Shown piece after piece: positions 1-7,961 of a stretch of 64,000 nucleotides of DNA. The translations under genes were made by a program, and so were the position numbers. Location of the stretch: positions 5,504,001-5,568,000 of the forward strand of contig NC_013739.1 in NCBI RefSeq assembly GCF_000025265.1, given 5' to 3'. Position 1 is the first letter of the stretch, and each line of letters starts with the position of its first letter. The DNA is from Conexibacter woesei DSM 14684 (GTDB taxonomy: Bacteria; Actinomycetota; Thermoleophilia; Solirubrobacterales; Solirubrobacteraceae). The notes under the pieces were generated by a model. It did no database searches and was not told the DNA's origin. It saw only the letters and a list, made by a program, of their open reading frames with translations.

Positions 1-526
1 CCCACAGGTACTGGTGCTTCGTGCCCTCGTAGTGGAGCCACGGTTCGATTCGGCGCCTGTTCTCCTCCGTCGGATCGGACCAGTAGTCGCGCGAGGCGTC
101 CCACTGCTTTCCGAGCCCCTCCTCGTGGGCGTTGCCGTTCTGGACGACCAGGCCGCGGACCGTCGACGGCGAGCGCGTCGCGAGCTGGTACCCGACCGCT
201 GATCCGTAGTCGTGCAGATAGAGAATCTTGTCGGTGACTCCGAGCCCGGAGAGCCACTCCTCGACGACGTCGGCGATCCAGGCGAAGGTGTATGGCCCGC
301 GCGGTTCAGGCAGCGACGACAGACCGAAGCCGGGCATGTCGGGAGCGACGACGCGGACGCCGAGATCGGCCAGCGGCTCGATCACGTGGCGGAACATCTG
401 CGACGAGCCCGGGAAGCCGTGCAGCAGCACGAGCGTGAGCGGGCTGTCGTCCGGGCCGGCTTCGCGGTAGAAGACGCGAACCCCGGCGACCTCGGTCGAA
501 CGGTGGCGCACGCGTGCAGCGAGCAT
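1..526 (-). CDS. alpha/beta-fold hydrolase (epoxide hydrolase / haloalkane dehalogenase type), 3' end outside window
   Basis: The minus-strand frame from ATG at 526 reads MLAARVRHRSTEVAGVRVFY and then the oxyanion motif LLHGFPGSSQMFRHV. The nucleophile elbow appears as LHDYGSAVGYQLA, with Asp at the nucleophile position, as in epoxide hydrolases and haloalkane dehalogenases rather than Ser esterases. About 175 codons are visible and the frame runs off the left edge, so the acid and His of the triad cannot be checked. A strong ribosome site (AAAGGAG) lies 7 bases before the ATG and supports this start. The substrate is unknown. Confidence 0.85.
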   Translation of the reverse strand, partial: MLAARVRHRSTEVAGVRVFYREAGPDDSPLTLVLLHGFPGSSQMFRHVIEPLADLGVRVVAPDMPGFGLSSLPEPRGPYTFAWIADVVEEWLSGLGVTDKILYLHDYGSAVGYQLATRSPSTVRGLVVQNGNAHEEGLGKQWDASRDYWSDPTEENRRRIEPWLHYEGTKHQYLW

Positions 527-616
527 GACCTGCTCCTTTCGTCTTCCGTCGGCACGACCGACGATCGGATAACCGTTGAAGTCCTATTACAGGGTTACCA
601 CGGTTCCGCCCATGTC

Positions 617-1261
617 TCACGTTGGATTGAGCGCAGCGAGCTGTCTGCGGGCAGCCTCGACGAGGCCGGCCGGGTCGTCGGCGGCGAGCTTGACCATGAC
701 GACCTCGCGCGGATCGTCTCGGTACGGCAGCACCAGCGGCTCACGCAACTCGACGGTGACGCGCGTCTGCTTGAGGATCGCGACCTTCGCGGCGGTGCCG
801 TCGGGCCCGATCGCGAACTGGAGCGGGTCGTTGCGCGGCACGCGGTCGCGTTCGGCGCGCACGTCGGCGATCGCGTCCCACGGCACCAGCAGGTCGACCG
901 AAGCACCGTGCCGGATGCGCAGGCCGCGCTCGTCGAGCAGGTGCGGGAAGACGCGCATCGCGGCGATGTAGCCGACCATCCACAGCAGCCCCCAGACGCC
1001 GAGCACGAGCGCCCCCAGCCGCGCCGGCTCCCACGGCAGCAGGAAATGGAAGACCGGCAGCTCGAGCAGCGAGCCGAACAGGAACGCGAGCAGCAACGGC
1101 GTCACGTCGCGGCTGTAGGGGAAGGCGACCGTCGTCGCCGTCACGCCCGGTCTGCGGCGGGTCGTCCACAGCGCCAGGCTGCGCCAGATCTTCCACTCCG
1201 TGCGCAGCAGCCGGCGCGGGAGGGCGGGACGACGGGCTCGTTCGGGCGTCTCGCTGGCCAC
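617..1261 (-). CDS. hypothetical membrane protein, 214 aa
   Basis: A 214-residue protein with a basic N-terminus (about residues 1-45). Two or three hydrophobic segments follow at roughly 55-105 (DVTPLLLAFLFGSLLELP; LGALVLGVWGLLWMVGYIAA), then a soluble C-terminal half with beta-rich, PH-like character (LRIRHGASVDLLVPWDAIADV). The arrangement of two transmembrane helices followed by a bPH-like domain is common in actinobacterial membrane proteins of unknown role; the domain label is a guess from pattern. It is transcribed away from the MarR gene at 1306, with 44 bases between the start codons, so the two may share control. Confidence 0.7.
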   Translation of the reverse strand: MASETPERARRPALPRRLLRTEWKIWRSLALWTTRRRPGVTATTVAFPYSRDVTPLLLAFLFGSLLELPVFHFLLPWEPARLGALVLGVWGLLWMVGYIAAMRVFPHLLDERGLRIRHGASVDLLVPWDAIADVRAERDRVPRNDPLQFAIGPDGTAAKVAILKQTRVTVELREPLVLPYRDDPREVVMVKLAADDPAGLVEAARRQLAALNPT

Positions 1262-1305
1262 CGGGTAACCTCCAGATCACAAGGTAACAATGAATCTATT
1301 ACATC

Positions 1306-1764
1306 ATGAATAGCCTTCACGATATGCCGGAGCGCCACCGGGCTGCGCTCGACCGCGTGCTGGAGCTGACGATCCTGCTCGGCGACGACATGACGAGAGA
1401 GTTCGCCAGACGCGGGCTGACGCAGGCGCGCACGCAGCTGCTGTGGGCGATCGGCGAAGGCGGCCCGACGACGCAGCGAGCGCTCGCCGAGGCACTCGGC
1501 GTCAGCGCCCGCAACGTCACCGGCCTGGTCGACGGACTCGAACAGACCGGCTTCGTCACGCGCGAGCCCCACCCGACCGACCGCCGGGCGACGCTCGTGA
1601 CGCCAACCGCGCACGGCGCCGAGACGGTCGCCCAGCTGCGGCGCGACTACGCCGAGCTCGCCGAGCTGCTGTTCGGCAGGCTCCCCACCCCCCGCTTCGA
1701 CGAGTTCGCGAGAGCGCTGGACGAGATCGTCACAGCGCTCCGCGACGCGCTCGCGAGGGGGTGA
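1306..1764 (+). CDS. MarR-family transcriptional regulator
   Basis: 152 residues, the usual MarR length. The winged-helix core is visible: LLWAIGEGGPTTQRALAEAL, then the recognition helix VSARNVTGLVDGLEQTGFV and the wing REPHPTDRRATLVTPTAHGA, with the family-typical DRR signature. Flanking helices would form the dimer interface. MarR proteins usually repress a neighbouring gene and respond to small aromatic or lipophilic ligands. The divergent membrane-protein gene (start 1261) is the natural target, and the A/T-rich 44-base gap between them (about 1262-1305) should hold the operator. No ribosome site precedes the ATG clearly. Confidence 0.9.
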   Translation: MNSLHDMPERHRAALDRVLELTILLGDDMTREFARRGLTQARTQLLWAIGEGGPTTQRALAEALGVSARNVTGLVDGLEQTGFVTREPHPTDRRATLVTPTAHGAETVAQLRRDYAELAELLFGRLPTPRFDEFARALDEIVTALRDALARG

Positions 1765-1783
1765 GGTCCGCTCTGCCCGGCGA

Positions 1784-4474
1784 CTACCTGCTGACCTTGA
1801 TCGAGGACCCCGCGGCCGAGGCGGCCAGGTAGCGAGCGTCACCCGACCACGAGATCGTGACCTTCCAGGTGCCGCGCGCCAGCTTCGGCAGCTTCAGCGT
1901 CACAGTGCCGCGCACGAGTCTGCCGCTGACGGTTCTGGTGACCTTGCCCTTCTTGAGCGTGATCCTCACCGTGCCGGTGGCCTTCGCGCCGCCCTTCGGC
2001 GTGGCGATCGTCACCTTGTACGTGCCGGCCTTCTTGCCTGTCGGAGCCTTCGCGACGGCGCCCGTGAGCTTTCTCGCCTTGGCTCTCCGCGCCAGCGGCT
2101 TCGTGACGATCGGAAGCTTCGTGACGACCGGCGGCTTGGTGACGACCGGCGGCGTCGGGTCCGGGCTTCTGGGAATCGGGACCTCGTCGGCCGGCGTGAC
2201 CGTGAGGGAGCCGGTCTTGGTGAACGAGACGATCTGGCTGTCGCCCTGGTAGGACAACGTGTAGTCGTACGTTCCCGCGGCCAGGGCCGGGAGCGTGAAC
2301 GAGGCCGCGCCGTTGACGACCGCGGCCGACGCCGAGGCGACCGTCGCGCCGCCGTGCCGGACGACCAGCGAGACGTCGCCGGTCGGCACGCGCCCGTGTT
2401 CGTTCGCGATCGCGATTGCGATCCTCGGCGCGGTGCCCTGCTTGACCGAGTCGGCGGTCACGGTCTGCGTCGAGACCACGCCGCCCGGCAGGCCGCCGAA
2501 GAAGACCTCCGACGCGCGCACGGCCTTCTGGCCGAAGGCGACGTTGCTCCAGGCGGTGGAGAGGGTGTTCTTGCGGATCTGCGCGACCCCCCAGGCGCCC
2601 GCGACGGTCGTCAGACGCCCGATCAGCGTCGCGTCGCCCGCCACGTGCGCGGCGGCGAGCGCGGTCCGCGCCGCGGCGGAGTTCGCCGGTGCGGACGTGC
2701 CCAGCGCCGTCAGCGCCGCCGACAGCGCCGCCGGGCTGACGGCGACCGAGCCGCCGTTGGTGACGGTCACTCTGCCGTTGCCCGAGTTGTAGGTCACGGT
2801 CGCCGTGTCGGTGTCGACGAGGAAGTCCGCGTCGTCGGTGTCGACGCCCGCGTTCGGAACCACCGTCGCCACGTCCGTCCGCCACGTGAACGTCGCAAGC
2901 TGGGCGTTGATTCTCGACCAGATCGGCGCGTTGGACGGGAGCTGCGCGTTCGTGATGCCGAGCTGGTTGGCCTGCGGATTGACCAGCCACCAGTTGGACA
3001 TGAACTCTCTGTACGTGCCGTCGCCGTTGTCGGCGATCCACTGCCGGGTGACGCCGCCGTGGGGCCCGTCGCCCGTGCTGCCCTGGTAGCCGATCAGGTA
3101 CGGCACCTGGAGCCGCTGCGTCGAGACGAGCGGGTTGCTCTCTCTGCCCTCGCGGTAGTACGTCGCCCGGTTGGCCCCGGCGTACTGCGTGACCGCGTTG
3201 CCGAGGTAGTGGTCGAACAGCTCGCCGTAGATGAAGCTGGCGTTGTTGCTCGCCGTCCCCCCGCTGGCCGCGACGGTGTTGCGCGACTGCAGCGGGTTGG
3301 ACCCGCTCGTCGCGCCGCCGCCGACCGCCGCGCCGTCCAGCACGGTGTCGAAGTTGAAGACGCGCACGTCGTTCTCCTGCGCGTACTTGTTGATCGCCGG
3401 CAGGACCGGCCGGGTGTTCGTGCACCACGTGCCGCCGAAGAAGACGACCGCGTTCTTTCTCACGGTCGCGTCGCTCTCCAGCAGGTGGACGAGCTCCGGG
3501 TAGGTGATCTGCTCGATCCGCCAGTCGTCGGCGTCGTCGGCGTCCGTGAGGACGGGGACGTTTGCGCCCTGATGGGAGTTCGGCGACGCTTGCAGCTGCC
3601 GCGCGTTCGCGGCCGACTTCCACCACGCGAACTGGTCGGGCTTGGCGAGGTTCGCGCCGCCCACGGTGCCGATCGCGGTCGTGACGTCGGCCCGCGCCCC
3701 CGGCGAGTCCGCCTGCTCGCTCAGATCGACCCAGGAGACGATTCTCAGCGGCTGGTCGCCCGGCGTTCTTCTGTCCTTGTCGTAGACGAGGAAGTAGCTG
3801 TCCGAGACGTCCGCGGGCGTGTCCGTCGCCGTGTAGTCGTAGAGCGCGCCGCCGTCGGCGTCGCCGACCTCGGTGCTCTGACCGGCGGCGGCGCCGGCGT
3901 CGTTGACGGTCGCTCTTCTCGTCTCGGCGGTCACTCTCGTGCTGTCGGCGCCGACGTTGGACGCGACCGTCTCGACGCCGTTGCCGAGATATCTGCCGAC
4001 GAGGTTCAACCATGCGTAGCCGTACGTCGTCTGTGAGGCCGCGGACAGCGAGGTGATGCCGGCGGCGTTGCGGATGTCGAGGTTGGGCTGGGTGACGTTG
4101 CCGACTCTGGCGTTGCCCGACAGGTTCGGGTTGAACCAGTAGACGCGCTCGACGGCGGCGGCGTCGGCGGCGGCCTCGACGTCCCGTGCGCGCGCCGCGA
4201 ATCTCGCGTCCGTGGCCGGGTCGCCGATCAGGAGGGCGAACTTGCCCGGCTGCTGCAGCAGCCACTGGAAGTGGTCGTACGTGACCGGCTCGATCGCCGG
4301 GTCGTCGTCCGCGGCCGGCAGGCCGAGCACGTCCTGCAGGTACGTCGCGGTGGTGTAGTCGGTGGTGGTCGCGGTGCGCACCGGCGCAGCGCTCGCGCTC
4401 GGCGCGGCGATCGCGAGCGGGACCATCGTCGCCAGCACGGCAGCCGATCGCGTCCAGCGGTTGAAGACCTTCAC
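1784..4474 (-). CDS. large secreted protein with thioredoxin-like segment and C-terminal Ig-like repeats, 896 aa
   Basis: GTG start (V-K-V-F-N-R-W-T-R) with a typical Sec signal peptide ending near SASAAP, about residue 30. The middle contains AVVFFGGTWCTNTRPVLPAI, which has the look of a thioredoxin fold strand-loop-helix with a WC..T motif in place of WCxxC, so redox activity is doubtful. The C-terminal third has two Ig-like beta domains (IAIANEHGRVPTGDVSLVV; TIATPKGGAKATGTVRITLK) separated by a Pro/Lys-rich linker (PVVTKPPVVTKLPIVTK). It is likely exported and surface-associated. It sits just downstream of the paralogous-leader protein at 4546-5541 and may share its operon. The function is not recognised. 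AGA arginine codons are frequent here. Confidence 0.75.
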   Translation of the reverse strand: MKVFNRWTRSAAVLATMVPLAIAAPSASAAPVRTATTTDYTTATYLQDVLGLPAADDDPAIEPVTYDHFQWLLQQPGKFALLIGDPATDARFAARARDVEAAADAAAVERVYWFNPNLSGNARVGNVTQPNLDIRNAAGITSLSAASQTTYGYAWLNLVGRYLGNGVETVASNVGADSTRVTAETRRATVNDAGAAAGQSTEVGDADGGALYDYTATDTPADVSDSYFLVYDKDRRTPGDQPLRIVSWVDLSEQADSPGARADVTTAIGTVGGANLAKPDQFAWWKSAANARQLQASPNSHQGANVPVLTDADDADDWRIEQITYPELVHLLESDATVRKNAVVFFGGTWCTNTRPVLPAINKYAQENDVRVFNFDTVLDGAAVGGGATSGSNPLQSRNTVAASGGTASNNASFIYGELFDHYLGNAVTQYAGANRATYYREGRESNPLVSTQRLQVPYLIGYQGSTGDGPHGGVTRQWIADNGDGTYREFMSNWWLVNPQANQLGITNAQLPSNAPIWSRINAQLATFTWRTDVATVVPNAGVDTDDADFLVDTDTATVTYNSGNGRVTVTNGGSVAVSPAALSAALTALGTSAPANSAAARTALAAAHVAGDATLIGRLTTVAGAWGVAQIRKNTLSTAWSNVAFGQKAVRASEVFFGGLPGGVVSTQTVTADSVKQGTAPRIAIAIANEHGRVPTGDVSLVVRHGGATVASASAAVVNGAASFTLPALAAGTYDYTLSYQGDSQIVSFTKTGSLTVTPADEVPIPRSPDPTPPVVTKPPVVTKLPIVTKPLARRAKARKLTGAVAKAPTGKKAGTYKVTIATPKGGAKATGTVRITLKKGKVTRTVSGRLVRGTVTLKLPKLARGTWKVTISWSGDARYLAASAAGSSIKVSR

Positions 4475-4545
4475 TGTCGTCCTCTCTCGTCTCTTTTGGT
4501 GGTGTGGGTGGGAGGCAGGGACTTCGCGGGGACGAGGTCTGGTGG

Positions 4546-5541
4546 TCAGGAGCGCCGACCGGGGAGTGCGCGCTTTCCGAAGCCGAGCAGGAAGGCGAGA
4601 CCGGTCAGGCCGGCGAGCGCCGCCAGGATCAGCTGGCCGGCGAGGCGGGTGTCGCCGACCTCCGCGGGCGAGCTGGCGAGCTTGTAGTCGTCCGCCGTCT
4701 CCGGGCTCTTGGCCGCGGAGGGGTCAGCGGACGTGGGCGTCGCGCCGCCGGCGGTGGACGCGGCCGCGTCGTCGCTGCCGTCCTTGCCGCCGCCGTCCTT
4801 GCCGGCGCTGTCCTTGCCGCCGCCACCCTTGCCGCCGCCGCCCGCCGGCGCTCCGGCCGCGGCATCATCCGTCGCGTCGCCGCGCGTCGCCGATCTGCCG
4901 CCCGCTCTGGCGTTCGCCGAGTCGGCCCCGTTCGACGTGCTCGATCTCGAGGTCCCCGCGCTCGACGGAGCCGTTCTCGTCCGAGCCGATCTCGACGGAG
5001 CGGATCTCTTCGGAGTCGATCTCGACGGCGTCGATCTCGACGGAGCGGATTTCGACGGAGCCGTGGTCGTCGGCGTCGTGCTCGTCGGCGTCGTGGTCGA
5101 CGGCGCGGGGTTCGACGGAGCCGGATTCGACGGCGCGGGGTTCGACGGGGTGGGGTCAGGCGTTCTCGGCGTGTCCGTGCCGGGAGTTCTCGGCGACGAC
5201 CCGGGGTTCTGCTGCGCGAGCCACGTTCTGTACGAGCTGATCCGATCCCACTCGGTCCAGGACGCCGTCGTGATCAGGCCGCCGTCGTCGTCGTAGTACT
5301 GGATCTGGTTCGCCGCGAAGTCGTACTGCACGTTGGGGATCGGCGTGCACGCGGTGTCGTCGTATCCGGGCAGCGTGTCCTCCCCGTCCTTGTACGTCTG
5401 ACCGCCGATCGTGACGGTGATCGGCGCGGGGTTCTCGGCCGGGTTCGTGACGCCCGCGCCATGTGCGGCGGGGACCGTCCCGAACAGGGCGAGGCCGAGC
5501 ACGGCGCCGGCGGCTCGCGTCCAACGGTTGAGAGGCTTCAC
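4546..5541 (-). CDS. secreted, Ser/Thr/Pro-rich surface protein with C-terminal membrane anchor, 331 aa
   Basis: The GTG start at 5541 is chosen because a good ribosome site (AGGAGA) precedes it and because it overlaps the stop of the symporter gene as GTGA. The leader V-K-P-L-N-R-W-T-R-A-A-G nearly repeats the leader of the next gene (V-K-V-F-N-R-W-T-R-S-A-A). After the signal peptide comes a ~90-residue folded part (TVTIGGQTYKDGEDTLPGYD). A long low-complexity stalk follows (PSNPAP repeats, TTTPTSTT, Ser/Arg/Pro runs, GGGGKGGGGK), then a C-terminal hydrophobic helix (LILAALAGLTGLAFLLGF) with a basic tail. This is the architecture of a cell-wall-spanning, membrane-anchored surface protein. 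No enzyme motif is visible. Confidence 0.75.
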   Translation of the reverse strand: MKPLNRWTRAAGAVLGLALFGTVPAAHGAGVTNPAENPAPITVTIGGQTYKDGEDTLPGYDDTACTPIPNVQYDFAANQIQYYDDDGGLITTASWTEWDRISSYRTWLAQQNPGSSPRTPGTDTPRTPDPTPSNPAPSNPAPSNPAPSTTTPTSTTPTTTAPSKSAPSRSTPSRSTPKRSAPSRSARTRTAPSSAGTSRSSTSNGADSANARAGGRSATRGDATDDAAAGAPAGGGGKGGGGKDSAGKDGGGKDGSDDAAASTAGGATPTSADPSAAKSPETADDYKLASSPAEVGDTRLAGQLILAALAGLTGLAFLLGFGKRALPGRRS

Positions 5542-7100
5542 TGTCCGTTTCTCCTGTCGATCTCGATCTGCGTCGTTGCGTGTGCGGCTGTGACTGCAAG
5601 CTCGTCGGCTCCCCAATACACCCGCGGGTGGTGCGGAGCCGGACCGGGCGGCTGCCACGCCGGGTCGGGGATCCCCACGTAGGTGCCGACGGGTCGCGGC
5701 CGTGGCAAGGCGGGGGCGCCCCGGTTGCGCGCCGCGTCGGTCACGAGCTCCGACTCCGCGAGCTCGTCGTCGTCGACGAACTGCGCTCGGCCCGCGAAGA
5801 TCTCGTCGTCGAGCAGCCCCGTCTGCCGCGCGACGACCGTGGCGCTCACCGCGGCGGCGGTGACGTTCGTCATCGTGCGCGCCATGTCGGCGACGATGCT
5901 GATCGGGATCGTCGCCGCGACGAACTCGAGCGGCAGTCTCGCCGCCGCCAGGACGGTCGCGGCCGCAACCGTCGCAGCGCCGGGCACGCCGGCCGTGCCC
6001 ACCGAGACGATGACGCCGAGGAGCGCGAGCACGACGTAGTCGCCCGCCGAGTACGAGAGGCCGTACGCGTTGATGCCCCAGACCGCCACCATGATCGGCC
6101 AGATGCCGGCGCAGCCGGGCATGCCGATCGTGGTCCCGAGCGGCGCCGTGAAGTGCGCGATCTCCGAGTGGACGCCGACCTCGCGGGTGAGCCGCGCCGT
6201 CGTCACCGGGAGCGTGCCGACGCTGCTCTGGGTGCTGAACGCGGTCAGCTGGGCCGGGAAGATCTTGCGGAAGAACGCGACCGCCGGCACGTTCGCGAAC
6301 GCCGCGAGGATCGCCGCGTTGAGGACGTACGCATGCAGGAAGCAGGCGACCCAGACGAGCGCCAGCAGCCCGACGAGCGACTTGAAGCTCTCGCCGAGGT
6401 TCGTGCTGGTGCCGACCATGTGGGCCGTGAGCGCGACGACCGCGTACGGCGTCAGCCGGATCACGTAGCCGACGGCCTTGAAGATGACGAGCTTGAGCGC
6501 CTCGGCGCCGTCGCGGAAGGCGCGGACCTGCTCGAACTCCTTCTCGGCGATCGCGAGGTAGGCGACCGAGAGCGTGACCGCGATCAGGATGATCGGGATC
6601 ACCTGGTTGGCACCGAAGTTCTGGATCACGTTCGTCGGGAAGAAGCCGACGATCACCTCGTTGACGTTCTGCACCTGGCCTTGGATGGCGTCGGTCGAGA
6701 TCCCGCCGAGCTGGTAGCTGACGTCGGTGCCGGGCTGGAACGTCAGCGCCAGACCGAGCGCGAGCACGACGGCGAAGGCGTTGCTCAGCAGCAGCCAGAA
6801 GATCGAGCGCAGGCCGATGCTGCGCAGCTTCGCCAGGCTGCCGAGCGAGGTGATCGCCGAGACGATCGCCACCAGGATCAGCGGCGCGACGGTCGCGAGC
6901 AGGACGTTGATGTAGATCTGGCCGATCGGGTCGATCGTCTCGACGTTCGGGCCCGCGACCAGACCGATCGGGATGCCCACCGCGAGCGCGAGCAGCGCGA
7001 CGAGGCTGAAGTTGAGGCGGCGCTTGCGCAGGTACCAGATGGCGACCCAGCTCAGCGCCACCGCGCCCAGCGCCGCCCATCCCGACCCGTTCAGATTCAT
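5538..7100 (-). CDS. dicarboxylate/amino acid:cation symporter (DAACS/SDF family; TcyP-like)
   Basis: 520 residues with about eight hydrophobic spans and the family hairpin signature AFSTQSSVGTLPVT, a Ser-rich HP1-type motif; the later GTAGVPGAATVAA matches the second hairpin. In this family the protein moves an acidic amino acid, dicarboxylate or cystine together with Na+ or H+. The STQSS...LPVT form and the order of helices resemble the cystine transporter TcyP/YdjN more than GltP, but the substrate is inferred. The last ~70 residues are a hydrophilic cytoplasmic tail with Pro-rich stretches, longer than usual. The stop codon overlaps the start of the downstream surface-protein gene (GTGA), so the two are translationally coupled. 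Confidence 0.88.
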   Translation of the reverse strand: MNLNGSGWAALGAVALSWVAIWYLRKRRLNFSLVALLALAVGIPIGLVAGPNVETIDPIGQIYINVLLATVAPLILVAIVSAITSLGSLAKLRSIGLRSIFWLLLSNAFAVVLALGLALTFQPGTDVSYQLGGISTDAIQGQVQNVNEVIVGFFPTNVIQNFGANQVIPIILIAVTLSVAYLAIAEKEFEQVRAFRDGAEALKLVIFKAVGYVIRLTPYAVVALTAHMVGTSTNLGESFKSLVGLLALVWVACFLHAYVLNAAILAAFANVPAVAFFRKIFPAQLTAFSTQSSVGTLPVTTARLTREVGVHSEIAHFTAPLGTTIGMPGCAGIWPIMVAVWGINAYGLSYSAGDYVVLALLGVIVSVGTAGVPGAATVAAATVLAAARLPLEFVAATIPISIVADMARTMTNVTAAAVSATVVARQTGLLDDEIFAGRAQFVDDDELAESELVTDAARNRGAPALPRPRPVGTYVGIPDPAWQPPGPAPHHPRVYWGADELAVTAAHATTQIEIDRRNGQ

Positions 7101-7221
7101 GATGCCGTCGCCCCTCGATAGACCCGTTTCGTGCTGCGGGCGAATGAATCTACACCAACTTGATCGACTTTGTCATGTAAACTGCCGAAGTGCCATGACC
7201 TTCGACCTCTCCACTGATGCC

Positions 7222-7632
7222 ATGAGCCAGACCACGGCCTGCCGTACGTGCGGCGCCTCGCTGGCGCCCGACCAGCGCTACTGCCTCAGCTGCGGCACGC
7301 GCGTCGCGGCGCCGCGGCTCGACTTCCTGGCCGAGAGCGGGCGAGCGGAGGTGGAGACGCAGGGCGACTCCGCGGCGAGCTCGACGCCGGGCGCCGCGGC
7401 GCCCGCGCCGTCGCGGCTCGACAAGATCGGCGGGCCGATGGGCGCGGCGGCGGTCGTGCTGGTCGCGCTCGGCGTCGGCTTCCTGGTCGGCCAGGCCCGC
7501 GACGACGCGCCGCCGGCGGCGCAGAAGGCGCCGGTCGTCACGATCGAGAGCGGGCTGCAGAATGGTGGCGCCACGACGCCGGCGAGCGATCCGCCTGCCG
7601 ACGGCCGTTCGGAAGCGACGTCGACCAGATGA
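7222..7632 (+). CDS. zinc-ribbon membrane protein, 136 aa
   Basis: From ATG at 7222 the protein begins MSQTTACRTCGASLAPDQRY and continues CLSCGTRV: a four-Cys zinc ribbon (CxxC-x12-CxxC). One transmembrane helix follows (MGAAAVVLVALGVGFLVG), then an Ala/Pro-rich tail. An in-frame ATG at 7195 would add nine residues; neither start has a clear ribosome site. The stop overlaps the next start as ATGA, making this the first gene of a three-gene coupled operon (7222-9271). It transcribes away from the symporter at 7100. The role is unknown; small ribbon-plus-helix proteins often act as adaptors at the membrane. Confidence 0.75.
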   Translation: MSQTTACRTCGASLAPDQRYCLSCGTRVAAPRLDFLAESGRAEVETQGDSAASSTPGAAAPAPSRLDKIGGPMGAAAVVLVALGVGFLVGQARDDAPPAAQKAPVVTIESGLQNGGATTPASDPPADGRSEATSTR

Positions 7633-7961
7633 GCCACGCCAGTGCCTCCGACCTGCAGGAGCGCCGCGACGCGCTCGCGCGCGAGCTGGCCGAACTGCAA
7701 TGGGACCTCGGCGGCCTCGCCTACGAGATGGCGATCCGCGACCACTTCCGCCTCGACGTCCTCATGCGCCAAGCCGGCAGACTCCAAGAGATCGACGCAC
7801 GCCTCGGCGAGATCGAGCACCTCCTCCGCCTCGAGACCACCGGCGCCGCCGGCGCCTGCCCGCAATGCGGCACCCTCTACGCCCGCGGCGCGCTCTACTG
7901 CTCCCACTGCGCGTTCCAGCTCGTCGCCGTCCACGCGGTCAACGGCAGCACCACCGCATGA
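7629..7961 (+). CDS. coiled-coil zinc-ribbon protein, 110 aa
   Basis: The ATG at 7629 overlaps the previous stop (ATGA). Residues 1-70 form heptad-rich helices (LQERRDALARELAELQWDL; GRLQEIDARLGEIEHLLRLE). The C-terminus carries a second zinc ribbon (CPQCGTLYARGALYCSHCAF). It therefore pairs a predicted coiled coil with a metal site and has no membrane segment. Its coupling to the membrane ribbon protein upstream and the exported protein downstream suggests the three work together, but no function is known. Confidence 0.72.
   Translation: MSHASASDLQERRDALARELAELQWDLGGLAYEMAIRDHFRLDVLMRQAGRLQEIDARLGEIEHLLRLETTGAAGACPQCGTLYARGALYCSHCAFQLVAVHAVNGSTTA

Noticed and set aside
2354-4036. Long plus-strand open frame (~560 codons) opposite the 896-aa secreted protein gene
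   Set aside because: Arg/Val/Asp-rich nonsense text without domain, signal or ribosome site; GC-rich coding DNA gives long antisense frames.
5580-7121. Plus-strand open frame (~513 codons) opposite the symporter
   Set aside because: Extremely Arg/Asp-rich, no family, fully antisense to a clear SDF-family transporter.
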